Positions 41,801 to 63,600 are shown, counted from the stretch's first letter. The stretch is DNA of 64,000 nt from Campylorhamphus procurvoides (GCA_013396655.1 WBMV01007376.1:477674-541673), one strand, 5' to 3'. The notes: generated by a model not told the origin, from the letters alone. Numbers and translations are program-made.

Positions 41801-44800
41801 GGAAAATGGTCACGTGGAGTATTCTCTTCTTAGTGAAGGCAGCATGGTTGGGCTGGACCTTGTATGGAATAATATGTATCACTAACTGCTCGCACCACAA
41901 AGCCACTGGCTGTGCTGCATTTCAGTGCTGTAAGCTTGTATGTGTGAACGCAGGCGGTGTGCAAACTCCAGGGCTGTGTGACAAGTCAGCATAGACATGG
42001 CTTTTGTCTACTAGGAGGATGAATTTCACAATTAGGCTAATCTGGAAACTGGGCTTTGTTAAGAATCGCTAAACTGGAACTCTGTTTCGATGCCAGTTTC
42101 TTTCATGCAGCTGTTCTCTGGTTCCTGTATGGCTTGGGTTACACACACTTTGCTCCCCTTGCTGTGCTGTGTGTTTACCAAGATATTCCCCCAACTGCCT
42201 TGAGTGTGGTGTTTCAAACGGCTGTCAAATCCCAAATAGTGGTGAACGGGGAAATCTGGAATTTGGCTTCACGTGCAGTTCTGGGTACAAAGCCCTGGGG
42301 CTGTCAGAGGAGTGGGAAGCAGCCCCCAACTCCTGTCCAGTGTGCAGTCCCACCAACATGTGCCTTGCTACGGCCAGCCCCTATCCCTCCTGCAGGGACC
42401 CACTTATCACTTTGAAGGTGTTTCTGGAGTTTAGGGTATGTTGGTTTTTTTCTGTTTTATCAGTTATAAACACAAGCTTGTAAATTCCCTGTTGTCCAAC
42501 ACAAGAGGAACATGGCAAAGATCTTGCAGGCTGCCAAGGTGGCAAAATAAACTTTGTGTGACAGGTGAGAGCTACACACGAGAAGTCAGTATTTTCCACT
42601 AATTACCAAGAAAATACTGTGTGTGCTGGCAAATATCCCAATGTAAGCAATAAAGGTGAGTCTTTGGCATGAGGTCAGTCCTGGATAAAGCACACATCAA
42701 CAAATCCAAGTGTGTCATGTGCAGGAGTAGAAATCTGTCCCTGGGAGCTAATGGACAGCGTGGCTAGAGGGTGGTGTTTCCTGCTTTAAAATGCTGTGAT
42801 GGCTCAGGTAGCACAGTGAGGTATATGTTGATTTTTTTTAAAGGAAAACACTGCAGCCCCAGGTGGGAGGGATGCTTTACAGAGATCTGTTAAGTGTTTT
42901 CTGAGATCCTCAAGGGCTTATGGAGGGGAAGCACCACGTGTGAAGGGAGAGTGCTCTGCCATCAACCTACTGGCAGAATTAATAATAAACTTTTTTCTAT
43001 GTGTCTATCCAGATAATACTAGCAATGACAGATCCTGCACCTCAAAGCTAGATGCCCTGTGGTTCTTGTAGGGTTCCAGAGGTGTTTTCAGGATCACAAA
43101 AGTTTATCGTAGTTGCACTTACTGCAGGTGTGATATGGGGTTGTTTGCCATGTCTGCATTTCACCACAGTGCAGGTGCCCCATGGGGAGCAGATGACAAA
43201 CAGATGGATGTTTGTACCCTCTTCCTGTCGATGGGGTTATGTGGGGAATGTGCCATGGGGTGCTCCATGTTCCAGGAGTTAATTGCCTTTGTTTTTTTTT
43301 GGAGTGATGACACTGCAAAAAAGTTGTATTCAATTATATCCTTGTGGGCCAGCAATCAGAGAAAAGTGTGTGTCAGTTAATCCGTGCAGCAGCTTTTCAG
43401 CATTAAAACATACTTCCCACACTGCCAGCTCTTCTTTCCACTGGCTGTTTAGTGGAGCACCCCTCAAAATGTCTTGAGGAAAACTCTGAGCTATGGAATA
43501 CTGGCCAAAACACTTCAGATCTCATGGGACCTGAACAAGCAGCTTGCTTTTATGTAAAGCTAAACTTGAACAGTCTGCCCTGCAGTTGCTCCAGTGGAGA
43601 ATCATCTGCCTTTGGAAACAGATAGATGAATTTGAACAGGTAAATGTGAGCAATATTTTGGGCTAAATGGGGTTTGTGGTCTCACCCATGAAAGCCACTG
43701 TATGAAATGGGGTAGGGATATGATACATGTATTTCCAGAATTCAGGCAATGCCAGGTTCTGCTTTCTGTACCGGTAGTAACTCAACTATATATTTACAAA
43801 TAGGACCAGAATATGGACCTAAAATACAATATGATGATATAATGCCACATCCAGAGGCAGACACTCCCAGGATAATGTAGCACTCGAGTGCCCAACAGTC
43901 ACTTAAACACTGCCTTGGATGTCTCCACTGTCAGGATGGCAGTGGCCATCTGGTTACCAGCTTTGACATCCAGGCCACCTTCTCTGCCCAGTTTTAATAT
44001 CAACTGGCAGACTTTTGTACTTTGTGGACCCCTTCTCCATCTGCAGAGAGAATTCATGGCTGGTGATTGCAGAGGAAGTTCAGAACAGGTAGCAGTAATG
44101 GTCTGTGCCAGGCTAACTGCATTTTTCAGCTTGTGCTGCTGAGAAAGGGCAGAGACTTTAATAAATACAGGTGTCTCTCCTTAGCTGCATCTGAGAATCA
44201 ATGAGATTTTCCTGACCACAGAACCACAGTATCTCAGGAGTCCTCCTGTGCAGGAAAGTCTTCCTGAGGGGATGGACCAGCAAAGCTTTTCATTTGCTGT
44301 CCCTACCACTCTAGAATGGTTCAGACAAGCTGCCATGTTGACAGAGTGGTCCACAGGAGCAGGGCAAAGCAAACCTCACAGCTAATGGACTTGTTTTCTT
44401 TCACTGTCTTGTTTGGCTCTCCAGCATGACTCGCCTAGGTCCCAGAGACAAGCCTTGTACTCAGATAGGAGCCCTAGAAGCAACCATGTCAGGGATGATA
44501 GCTGCAGTTGAATATGCCACTGCTTTTTTCAGCAATGTTATTCAGCTCCAGGACTGGTTACCTGAAGTGTCCATAACAGAAAGGCAATCTGAACAATCTG
44601 AAACTGCAGCCTGCTTACCAATTCCTCGAACATATCATAGCTGCTCAGTTTGTGTCTGTCACCTCTCCTGATGGGAGACAGGAATAACTGTAAGCACACT
44701 CTCGCTGCTGCACCTGCCTTACCCAAAATGGTTAAATGAGTCCCTGTTACTAGTGTCATTTTGGTCTGAGGAGCACAATCACGAGGGCTGGCATGGGGAG

Positions 44801-44850
44801 CAGTGTGTCTTCTCACCTGCAGTGGGTTAACACTTGTGCTATTGATCTAA
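35871..44850. other. Intergenic region between CHN1 and the minus-strand gene candidate
   Basis: No gene is recognised. GC-richer patches lie at 36900-37100 and 38880-39180 with incidental open frames. A segment at about 36417-36870 has LTR-like layout on the minus strand, but no family could be named. Several CHRNA1 or CHN1 enhancers could lie here, but nothing in the sequence singles one out. Confidence 0.5.
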
Positions 44851-45068
44851 CTACATCTTTTGTGATTGTGGTTTCTCTGTTTGACTGTGGATCTTTTTCT
44901 TGCTTTTCTCATTCTTTCTGGACTCAGGTCCTTTTTGGGTTTTTTTAGAAGCATTCTTCAGATTAGGTGTGTGCACCATGTCTATGCCATAATGGGCAAG
45001 CTGTGTAACTGCATACCTTAAGAGAACTGCTTTTGAGCAAGGTTTGGGTATTTTCAATTCCTTTGGTG
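44851..45068 (-). CDS. Terminal exon of an unrecognised minus-strand gene candidate
   Basis: Read on the minus strand, a strong acceptor (pyrimidine-rich tract ending CTATATCAG at 45071-45069) opens a 218-base exon in phase 1. It encodes PKELKIPKPCSKAVLLRYAV, then TQLAHYGIDMVHTPNLKNAS, then a Lys/Ser/Gln-rich basic tail, and stops at TAG (44853-44851). Codon usage and the change from an ordered-looking part to a basic tail look protein-like. I do not recognise the family. The frame joins the upstream exon at 45228 through a frame-compatible donor. Possible alternatives are a decayed duplicate or a chance open frame. Confidence 0.45.
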
Positions 45069-45227
45069 CTGATATAGAAAACAAAGAAAATACGTGCTGA
45101 AGCCAAATTCGCCACAAACATCCATGGGGATAAAATCTATTTGTGGATTGGTGGAGGTGGGTTTCAGTACAGAAAACTGCAGCTTTGAATTTTTTGATCT
45201 GAGAAATTTAATCCTATCAATACGTAC

Positions 45228-45534
45228 TGAAGCGTATATTAATGCTCAGCATATTCTTATGGGCACTGGAATAAACGGGAGAAGTGCAGTCCTCCAGCAT
45301 TTCACGGCTGTCGTTAACTTCTTGAATGAATTTCTTCTGGACAATATTCAGCGCTGGTGTTTTCCCCTGCGGTGTCGCTCCCGAGGCCGCCGTGTGGCCG
45401 CTCTTCCGCTCGGCCAGCTGTTGCCATCTGGCGGCCTTCGAGCCGAGCCGAGCCGCTCGCCGGGCTCCTGGGGGGCTTCCAGGGGGACTGTGCCCTGGTG
45501 AGTGTAACCCGGGGCACTCTGGGGACAAACACAT
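45228..45534 (-). CDS. First exon of the same minus-strand gene candidate, start uncertain
   Basis: The minus-strand frame is open from an ATG at 45534 to 45228, where TTCA/GTACGT (GTACGT at 45227-45222) can act as donor. The frame stops soon after this point, as expected if intron begins there. The 3' half reads TPALNIVQKKFIQEVNDSRE, then MLEDCTSPVYSSAHKNMLSI. The 5' half is GC-rich and low-complexity and may be leader. Joined by the 159-base intron to 45068-44851 it would give 174 residues if the 45534 ATG is used. A better-context ATG at 45427 is in another frame. No function can be assigned. Confidence 0.4.
45350..45530 (-). promoter_or_regulatory. Small CpG island, probable promoter of the minus-strand candidate
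   Basis: About 180 bases are rich in CG dinucleotides and GC bases, between AT-rich flanks and far from the CHN1 and CHRNA1 promoters. It includes GAGCCGAGCCGAGCCG at 45440-45455. Such isolated islands commonly mark transcription starts. It overlaps the first exon of the minus-strand candidate, as a promoter island would. Confidence 0.45.
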
Positions 45535-48500
45535 GGCAAACTCACAAGTACTTGCCTAACCATCTGCCTTCTCTTACCCGGTGCTGCCACAGTCTACTGT
45601 CACCAGCAGTGCCATTTTTCTGATACCAAAATGCATTAAAAAAGGTGTAATACTGCATTTGAAAGCTAAGCCCCCCAAATGAACAGTGCTATTATTTTTC
45701 AGCTTTTTTTACCCTTTAACTTCCCTGATGTGCTATTTAGTCTTTCTCTGCTCTTTTTATTACTTTTGATTCTGCTTCACACCACCCCCACCCTCCCATA
45801 TGCCGTGGCATCCATGTATCTGTTGGAGCCTCTCTTCCCTTGGGCATTGCCTTTATGCATGCAGTTCCTTGACCAAAATTTCAGTTAAAATCTTGTATTC
45901 CTCACTCTGTCAAAAGCATCAGGTGTTCTGCTCACTTGCACTGTGTCTGTAAGGTATCACCCGGCCAAAGAGCCTGACCTGCAGGAGCACTTGTTCACGG
46001 CCGACTTCCTCTGGGCAGGAGCCCTTGCAGCGCTTGTTCCTCGTACATGGATGGAGGGAGCAATGCCCTAAATTCAGCAAGCAGTGAGTTCTGCCGCTTT
46101 CCAATCGATCTGAATGAGGCTGCTCTGCCATTAGCATGATGGGAAGTGGGTTTGTCTGAGGGCTGGGGACGGAGCTCAAAAAAACAAGTTAGAAAGCTTG
46201 GAGTCAAGATAGATGTAAAAAGGACGTTTTGTGTGGGAATAAAACATTTATCAAAAAATTCACTGAATACTGTGAAGGAAAAATAAACCACCAAAAACCC
46301 CCCCCCAAAAACCATAAACAAACCAACCCATCTTAGCAATGGATCAAATTCAGGCACTCAGTGTAGCCAGTCCCCTTCACTTGCTTTTCCACCTCGGTCA
46401 TGATGGGTCACATTCCCCCACTAACAACAAACAGCATTCACTTCTCTGTCCATATTTAACCGCAGCAGGTCAGGTTGCCGTGATGTTTTTGGGAGGGAAA
46501 AGGCCTTGTGTCCCTGCCAGGGAACATTCCTTGCAGCCAAGCTATTGCTCCCCAAAGGCCTTCTCCAAATACCTGCTTCTTCCTCTTCCAACATGAGCCC
46601 TGACTTTCAGCCAGTGAGGGGTGCCTGGCTCCCAGGCTGGGAGGGCTCAGCTCAGCTGCAAGAGAAATAGCCCCTTGCTAAGGCTGCAGATTTTCTGGGG
46701 CCCCTAACCATTCTGCACCCTGCTGACTCCAAAAGCTAGACCTTTTCTGGGGGAAGAGGACAGAAACTTACGCAACCCAAGAGCTATAATTTGCCACAGT
46801 GTGGTAACTTTCCTCCCTCTGTTTCAGAGTGAACCTGCCAACCCTGCTTGGGGTGGGAGGAATGCTTTGAGAGACTCCGAGAGGATCCAGGGGACGGTGG
46901 TCAGCATTCCCACGATGCGTCCATGCAATTGTATCTCTGCTGTTCACGACAGCTGCCTGGCCTGGAATAAAGGCTGGGAGCAGCCAGACGCTGGTTTGAA
47001 ATAAGATACCTGCAACAATGGGAGCTGCTGGTGGGGAATTGGCCAGGAACAAGGCCAGAGTTATGTAGATGGAGAGTTTTTACTGGAGGATAAATGTAAA
47101 TGCAGAGGCTGAATGCTGACTTAGTGGAGGGGGGTGGGTGAGGGAAGCTGATTAAAAAAATAAAAATTAAAATAATAATAAAGGCATCCAACATGAAACA
47201 CCAAACCAGCTGGCAGACAGTACAAAGGCTACCTAGCAGAAATAGAAAATGCATCTGGTGTCACCCAGAGGCAAAGCTAAGAAAGGTTTTTGTGGGCAAT
47301 GTTTTCTGGAAAAGGGAATTTGAAACGGTGTATAAGAATGGTGGTGGCAGGTCACCCAGTGCCACGTCCTGTCTCTACATGTCAGGTGCCTTGGGAAAAT
47401 ACAAGAACAGCATAAGCATTAGGCTTATATATCCCCAGGACACTACCCCAGCCTTCTGGGACTTGTGACTCTGGGACTTTCTGAAAGACTTCTTAGAGGG
47501 AATGGGAGTGAGTGTGTTTAACAGTATGAAATTAATATATCAAACTGTTTTTTTATGAATACGGACACCTCTGACAAGACATTCCTATGGCACCAAGCTC
47601 CACTGGAGCCATGCCGTGTGAAGGAGGGTCTTGGTTAAGCCTGACACCTCTAAAGTTTCACTCAATGCCCTCTACTTTTTTGTATGGTGACAGCAAGTGA
47701 ATCCAAACCTGCCTTCTCCAGACCATTTGGGATTTTACAGACCCGACTAAAGCTTTCTCTCTAGCTTCTCTTTCAGACTGACAGCTCATACTATCAATCT
47801 GTTCCAGGTACAGAAGCCAGTTTGGACTGTGGATGTTGTTGTCACTTTCTTCTGGGCCTTTTCCAAGTCTTTTGAAACCAGAGGACCAGAACTGCAAAGA
47901 ACACTCAGGTCATTGTGGATTTATAGTGGCATCTTTCATGTTTGCTTCATCTCCTTTCCTAGGAACTGATGGACTTGTTTTTCTTACACTGCTGAACACT
48001 TCACAGAACTATCTCCGTCAAGATTTTGTTCTGGAGTGATATTGGTGAGCTCAGAGTAGATAATCATATATGTATATATCAGATATATTAATATATATAA
48101 AATTCTTCACAGTTTCTTGTTTTCTTTGCTAGCCTGAATGACTGATTGTTATTACCAAATATACCACTTCTCACCCCTTTTTAGCTGATTTATGGCAATA
48201 AAGAGCAAGCATTTGAATGCCCTACAGGAATCCACTGGATCTGCCTGCTACGGAAAATAGTCGTGTTCCTACTATTTGCCTTTCTGAGTTCACTAAGTAT
48301 ATCGGTGGCAGGGGTGGGGAGGGAGGGTGTCCCTCTTACTTCAGGTTACTAAGGTTAGTTAACAGCTTTCAAGGCGCAGACTCTACTAGGTGCCTTCTGA
48401 AAATCCCAGAAGATGGATCTTTCTTGAATGTGTTTGTTCACTTCTTCAAAGATTTCCCATCCCTCTGTGAAGCCAAGGGAGCAGCCTCATCCCAGCATGT

Positions 48501-48822
48501 GGTCTGTATGCTGGTGAGGGTGTATCAGAAATAAACGTGATGTCTTTTCTCTCAGAGAAACAAAATCCTAAATCTGGCCAGTTGCTCTGTTCTCAAAGGA
48601 TAACACATAACTTTGGGTCCCCAGCTCAGACAGTTTTGAGATCTCATCAAGATGTTCAGTTACTTACAGGTAATTCTTTCTTAGCTTTATTTGTGTATTT
48701 ATTTATTAAGCCACAGATCACATTGCCACTTAGAAAAAAATGACCTTCTGTAAACTGCAGAAGACATTTGACGGGTGAAACACACTGTGCTCCCATTTCC
48801 AACCCAGTGGTGCAGTGGCCCT
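45535..48822. other. Intergenic region upstream of CHRNA1
   Basis: No gene is recognised. It contains a C-run near 46300, a probable antisense CR1-like relic at 47770-47970 and AT-rich sequence around 48060-48110. A minus-strand open frame at 45995-46357 could not be linked in frame to the exon candidate downstream of it. Confidence 0.5.
47770..47970 (-). mobile_element. Probable old CR1/L3-like LINE relic, antisense
   Basis: The series TCTGGGCCTTTTCCAAGTC, then GGACCAGAACTGCAAAGAAC and ACTCAGGTCATTGTGGA, resembles the well-known antisense signature of CR1/L3 elements (CCAGAACTGCACACAGTACTC followed by CAGGTG). It is strongly diverged and its limits are approximate. This is recognised by eye only. 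Confidence 0.4.
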
Positions 48823-48846
48823 CAGCTGTCATTCCCAAAACAGGTG
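48823..48846 (+). promoter_or_regulatory. CHRNA1: CHRNA1 tandem E-box muscle enhancer with M-CAT-like site
   Basis: CAGCTG at 48823-48828 and CAGGTG at 48841-48846 are two E-boxes spaced 18 bases start to start. CATTCCC (48830-48836), one base off the M-CAT consensus, lies between them. The chicken alpha-subunit gene is known to be driven by a pair of E-boxes about 100 bases before its start, bound by MyoD-family factors. The layout here matches. It explains expression in differentiating muscle and repression by innervation. Confidence 0.85.
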
Positions 48847-48922
48847 CTGTAAATCAATACCCTGGTGGTTATATTTTGGCAGCACCCTGGCAGGAGGCAG
48901 CACAGCCCTGCTCTGAACAGAC

Positions 48923-48930
48923 CATAAAGG
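48923..48930 (+). promoter_or_regulatory. CHRNA1: CHRNA1 TATA-like box
   Basis: CATAAAGG lies 57 bases before the first ATG and about 80 bases after the E-box pair. Transcription would start near 48950, leaving a leader of roughly 30 bases. This is inferred from spacing only. Confidence 0.5.
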
Positions 48931-48979
48931 TGCTTTGTGTGTGCCTCCATCTGTGTGACTGCAGCAAGAGGAACTTGGG

Positions 48980-57911
<8,932 letters not shown>

Positions 57912-58031
57912 ATGTGAGCTGGAAACTATTTGCTACCCTGAACATCTGAAAGCATCACAACCATCAAAATCTGGGCAGCTTCTGAAAGTTTCACTGACAG
58001 AAATCAGTCCCTGCTGGGAAAGAGCAGGGAT

Positions 58032-58037
58032 AATAAA
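58032..58037 (+). terminator. CHRNA1: Poly(A) signal AATAAA, CHRNA1 proximal
   Basis: Canonical hexamer 120 bases after the stop codon. It would give a short 3' UTR. Confidence 0.45.
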
Positions 58038-59078
58038 ACGTAAGGCTCTATACTTAGCATTTCTGAGCTGCTGCTCAGTGGCATTTCACTGCCAAAGAGA
58101 AATACTTGCATTACTGGTAAACTCGAAAGGCTGTCAGCCAGGTTTTGGTGCATTTTACCATTTATTAAAAATTTTAATGTATTAATAAGACTGTTTGAAT
58201 TTGTGAGCAACAGATACAATTCCAGTGAAGTCAACAGCAGTGTAATAAGCTTCAGCTGAGCTGTAAATCTGTATCCAACTTTAGCATTTAAGCTGGTTTT
58301 AGTATCTGCTCTGTGGCTTTTGTGTTGGCAGGGTCATAAAGTGACTCCTTTCATAACATTAGATGTAACCATCAGAAATATCTCAAACTCCATGCTTAAA
58401 CACTTGATTTTCATGCACAAATCTTAACTGACTGTCATATGTGACTACCTGTCTGAACTCTTGCTGTAGCAAAGAGGATAGACTTACTGTGGGAAGGATT
58501 CACCCTTTTCCTAGGATAAGCTCTATATTCAACCTACTCTGCTTCTGAAAAGCTGGTTTCCACTCTTCATTTTGAGTGATGACTAATGTGGGGGCACCTT
58601 TGGGTGTGTTTATCTTAAACACAATTCCTTGTGTTTCCTGAAAATTGTCCCCTGCCCTGCTGAAATAGATTGTGGGCATTAAAGCCAGATACAGCATCAC
58701 ACAGATCATTTCTCGGGAAGGTGTGAATCTCAGGTGTACTTATGTATGACATAAATGACAGGACACCTCCTCCTCCTTGCAACACAAATGGCCCAAACTT
58801 TATCCAAAAGTTGAGCAGCAGCTCACTCTGGTGGATAAAGCAAAGTAGTGCTGCTCTTGGCCAAAGACTGCTGGGGTTTAGTCAATATTCGACATAAGCA
58901 AGAAGCCTCTGTGTATTTCAATAATACGGTGTGGTAATACTAGCAGTGCTGCCTATTTTTCTCAAAAATAAATAAGGAGAGGTGGGGCAACTTCGACAAG
59001 TTACTCATCTTTCCCAGCTGGTTGTCCAAGCCAAGGGGACTACTTTGCTAACAGCTGTAAATAATTTGATGTGAATTT

Positions 59079-59084
59079 AATAAA
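59079..59084 (+). terminator. CHRNA1: Poly(A) signal AATAAA, CHRNA1 distal
   Basis: Canonical hexamer 1.17 kb after the stop, with a downstream GGAATGTGTC element near 59113-59122. The best candidate for the main site. Confidence 0.5.
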
Positions 59085-59105
59085 ACAATTTGTATTATGT
59101 TAATG

Positions 59106-62100
59106 CTCAACAGGAATGTGTCATGCTTGCTGAGGAAAGGCATTTGAAAGACTATAGGGAAAATTAGGCACTTGTGCAACTCTCCCATCATTGCGTACTG
59201 TTTACTGGACAATGTTTTGGTGAGCTGCAGTCCTAAGCAAACACTTTGTCTGAGGCAATCGATCACTTGTAGCACTCTGCTCAACTCTTACAGTTTAAAG
59301 GATGGTAATCTCTGCCTCCCTGGATGATCATTAATCCTGTAAAGGACCGCCAAAGATGTATGCTGCATGAAACCTCTGCTGACAGAGGGAGTGTTTGCTG
59401 CAGCTTGGTTTATCTTCAGTGTGACTTTCCAGCTCTCAGCCCTTGTGGGGAGTCACACAGGTCCCTGCTCGCGATGAGCTAAGCTGCAGCATAATGGTGC
59501 CTGGAACTTAATTTGGGAGCTTGTGATTGGCTCTAAAATTGGCAGAACAATCCTCTTAGAGCAGCACGTGGTTGAATCTTAGCATTAAAAACAAACATCA
59601 AGTGACAAGATTCACGGTGAGCATCCACAGTAACTTTGTTCAGCTTCCCCAAGGTAGATGTGGGTCTTGGCCTCCAGACTCCCTGTTTGTGTGCCAGGCT
59701 GTGTGCATGCTCACATGTGCCTTCCTGCTTGCTTCTCCAGCTCTCTTCATACACAGCTAGCTACCAACATTTTCCTTCCTCTTCCTCAGAAAACGTTTTG
59801 AAAGCATTTAGTTAAAAATTTTCATTTGTGATGGTTTGATTTGATTTTTCTTATAGGCACAACAAATCTTCTGCCTTCCTATCACTCTGAGTCTTGATGA
59901 ACTGCTTGTGTCTCAAAAGATGCGACACTGGGCAAAAGTAAATGTTAATAACTTCCCTTTGTAGGTTGCAGATTCCAGGCATTGTACTCTGACCCTCCAA
60001 ACAGAGGGTTCTCCAAGCATTGTAAGCACAGGGTGTTTTGTTTTTTTGTTTTGTTCTGCTTTGCTTTGAATACTCAGACTCTACTAGCCCCTATTTTCTG
60101 TTCCTAAATCACCTTCATGATACATTTTTCTTGAATACCACTTGCATACCACAAACATACCCTCTTACCAGTATCCATCTAATGAAAGAGTATCCTTACC
60201 TACATGCAGACTGTTTCTTCTCAGCTACTACTCTCCTTTTTACATGTCGGCACCTGCTAAAATAATAGCTTTGGAGCTTTAAAATGTTCTGCTACTGTCA
60301 CAGATCATTTGCTGTCAATGTATAAGCATGTATTCTCATGTACAGCACTGTAGTCTCTCCCTGCAATCTTAATACTAAACCCTCCTCTCTCCTACATGGG
60401 TTGAACCAGCAGGCCCAGGGAGATGACCCTGGTAATACTTGTGCAACCCAGACATGCATCTCTGCTGCCTCATTTCCTTAAACAGGCACATTTCAGCTCT
60501 GAGCTTCAACAAATAATTCTCATGATAAGCAAAACAAGAAGCAGGACTCACCAACTTATTGTTAAATTTCTCTAGTAAGTGTAAAAAATGACATGCAAAC
60601 ACTATGGTGCTGAAGTAAGCAAAGGTCATTTATAAAAAGGCAGACCAGGGGCCTTGGGGTGAGAAGGTGGTGCCTCTATAATGATAACACCCTAAGCAGT
60701 TAACTCATCCCTCTTTTCACTACCATCTTCTTGCTACTAAAGCTGGCTTTGTTCACTTTCAGATTGTTGATAACACTCTTACTGAATAGCTCCCTGGAAC
60801 ATCTCCATCTTTTTCAGTCTGATTCTCTTTCCAATTTTTAAACCATTTTGCAGTTAACTTTCCTCTTTCTGTTCCTTTATCTGACCTTCAGCTTCTCTCT
60901 ATTGTGCCATGGATATGCTGCTGCCAGAGATGCAGTCACCCTCAAATCTCTTTTCCCTTTAGCACTTGTGCTCTTCAAGAGACCTGACCCTTCTGAGGGG
61001 GTTGAGTTTTTAAAGTCCATTACCTTGTACCAGCTCCAGGGGAGCAGTTTCACCTCTGCATGAGTCTGTAATCAGAGCAGGCTGCTGCTCTTCACCATCA
61101 CCAGACAGCTAAGCTGAGCTCAATGTCCTTATTCTGTCTATTCAGCCAGCTGGATCTTGGCTTTGTAAAATGTAGTTGAACTGATCAGGAGAGAGAACAG
61201 AAAAACGACAGTTCCTGAAGTCCAAATGTTTGTTTATGAGTTTGTGTGTGCCAGGTGTGATCATTCACCTGCCACTAGTGCTTGAATCCTGTAGCCTCCT
61301 TCAGTTTGAGCTTTCAAAAATCAGGTTATTGTTTCAGGCAATTGTAAGACAATTTAAGTACTCATTTTTTTCTCCAGAATGTGAGTTGCTGCCAGCCTCC
61401 TTGCTGTGGCCGTCTCTCCAGAGATTTTGAATGCAGTGTGAGTTTCATCAGCATGCTGACTCAGCAGTTCTTGTTTCTACAGCTGAAGCAAACCACAGTG
61501 GGCAGGAACAGCGGAGTAAGAGAGAGTATGTGTAATAAAGAACCCACAAAGTTCATGAACATTGTGCTGCTGGTGGAGAAAGGGAGCACATTACCTCCCT
61601 GAAAGGTTTGTTTTCTGGTATGGTGGCATGCAAGGTGTCACCTTTAATGTCACTGACAGGTTAGCACATAAGAAATGCTTTTGACTTTGGACACTTTTAG
61701 AAGGTTCTTGTCCTTGGATCCAGTCACAAGATCTCATGTTTTCATATGTTTGTTAGTGTTATATAAAGTAGCACAGTCTCCAGGCCCCTAGGCACGCTCC
61801 TGCGTATAAATGTCCCCCTTTTTTCTTTCTCTTCTTAAAAATTGTGAAACCAATACGAACTCTCCCAAGCTTCTCTCGGTTGAATGTTGCACAGACATTG
61901 ACTTCTAACAAAGCACTGGAATACCTTCTCTCTTTCTGGAAATCAAATCCCAACCACAGAAAGAGCAATCATGTACTGCTTTGCAAAAGATTCTCTAAAA
62001 TAATTATACTTCAGTCCCTGATAATGTGTGAAAGACTGACACAGCTATGGCAAACAGCCAATCTGCAGGCAACTACTTCTGTGCTCACAGCCAGAGCCCT

Positions 62101-63600
62101 GCTGAGTCCCCCTGGATGGGGGACCCTAGATGGGTTATCTACAGCAAGGACAGAACAATTTCACTTGTTACCATGCAGCAAACCAGCCTGACCAGCACGC
62201 AAGAATCCAAAGGAGTTTGTGGGCTACTGCACCACAGTGATGATGGGCCACTCTGTAGAGTCCCCATAAAGAGACAGCAAGAGTTGTCACCATTTCCTGT
62301 TAGCAGATTTCCCATTGCAGCACACCTTCCCAACTTCTAACAGCTGAGAGATCTGTATCAGTGTGTGTTTCTTATCCCATATGGAGCCTGGAATAAACAC
62401 ATCACATGGTATTTCCCCAGCATGTAGACAAGAGGAAGCTGTTTGCCTCTATGTGACTTTTCAGCTAACCAATGACCCAAATGCAGTATGCCGTGCTTAG
62501 GAACCTCATGTGGATTTGTGACCCTCTTCAGAGAGCTTTGGGACTGTAAAGAGAGTAAACACAGATTACCCGCAGTTTTACTATTTGTGAGCACCATAAT
62601 TTTTGCTTGCAAACTAATCTACATTATGTGCATGGGTCAGAAAAAGGTAGACATAAAAAGTTGCACCATTTTTTGTGTTCATCTTATAATGCTCCAACCA
62701 CGAAATGACACAGAAACCGACAAATGACCTACATAAAAGCCTGGCAAGGTTTCTAACCTTACACTGAAGGCAGATCAGGAATACTTGCTCTTATGACAGC
62801 ATGTCTCACCATAATGCTGTGCCTTTAGGCAACTGCTCAGCTCCTGGTGAAAACATGAAAGTTGCAGCAGGTTAGCTTAGCACACAGGTAACCCAGTCTT
62901 TGACCTTGCTGGGACATGTTGCTCCAAGTGAATCATGAGCATATTTAAGTTCTTCAGGACACCTGTCCCTAACATTCATATATTTTAGATAACAGTGTTA
63001 TGTAGCTGCTGGACTGGACCATGTCCATGCACAGAGGAAACAAAAAACATCCCAACACCTCCAAAATGTGAAATCCTACGGAAACAAAAGATGTGAGATC
63101 AATGTGTTGGCTCAAATAGATACTCGGGACACAGCTCTTGCCCTTCAACTCTTGCTTCTATCTGCATAAGCTTCTCCACTGCATATCCTTGGGCACTTTT
63201 CCATTCAAAACTTCAGTGCTGAACCTAAAAACATTAACAGAAATTTTGTTTCTAGAAAACTTAGTGAAGCTGAGAGGGAAAAGGGAGCAGGCTCTATTGC
63301 TTGTCTGACAAAGGAATCTCTGCGTGAGTTAATTGAGGAATGAAGCACAAATACCTTCTGGGGCATCATGTAGAGAAGGGTAATTGACCTTCCCACACCT
63401 CGGTGTACTGCAAACCTTAACAGGGAAAAAGCAAGTACCTCTTTCCCACTGTTTAATTACGTTTCTACTCTACCGTGTGTGTCTCTGCCTGCTGCCTTGC
63501 CATTCCCCAGGCTCCGCTCCCCCTTCCCTGCCGGCTGCCATCAAGGCAGGTGGAGAAAATGAAGGTTGTTGAGAGCGCTGTGGCTGAACAGAGCAGGGGA
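59106..63600. other. Intergenic region after CHRNA1, nothing recognised
   Basis: No exon, RNA gene or repeat family was identified. Short open frames on both strands look incidental. Confidence 0.5.

Larger units (their letters stand above)
57912..59105 (+). other. CHRNA1: CHRNA1 3' untranslated region (approximate)
   Basis: Non-coding sequence after the stop with AATAAA at 58032, 58967 and 59079. The last is followed by a GT-containing stretch near 59115, so the longest transcript probably ends near 59100. Confidence 0.6.

Noticed and set aside
45094..45501. 135-codon plus-strand open frame over the CpG island
   Set aside because: It overlaps the minus-strand exon candidate, has no matching splice signals or recognised homology, and is more likely the shadow of that exon.
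45919..46357. Possible further upstream exon of the minus-strand candidate
   Set aside because: A donor-like CTGCAG/GTCAGG exists on the minus strand, but its phase does not fit the only plausible acceptor near 45520. No coherent frame results.
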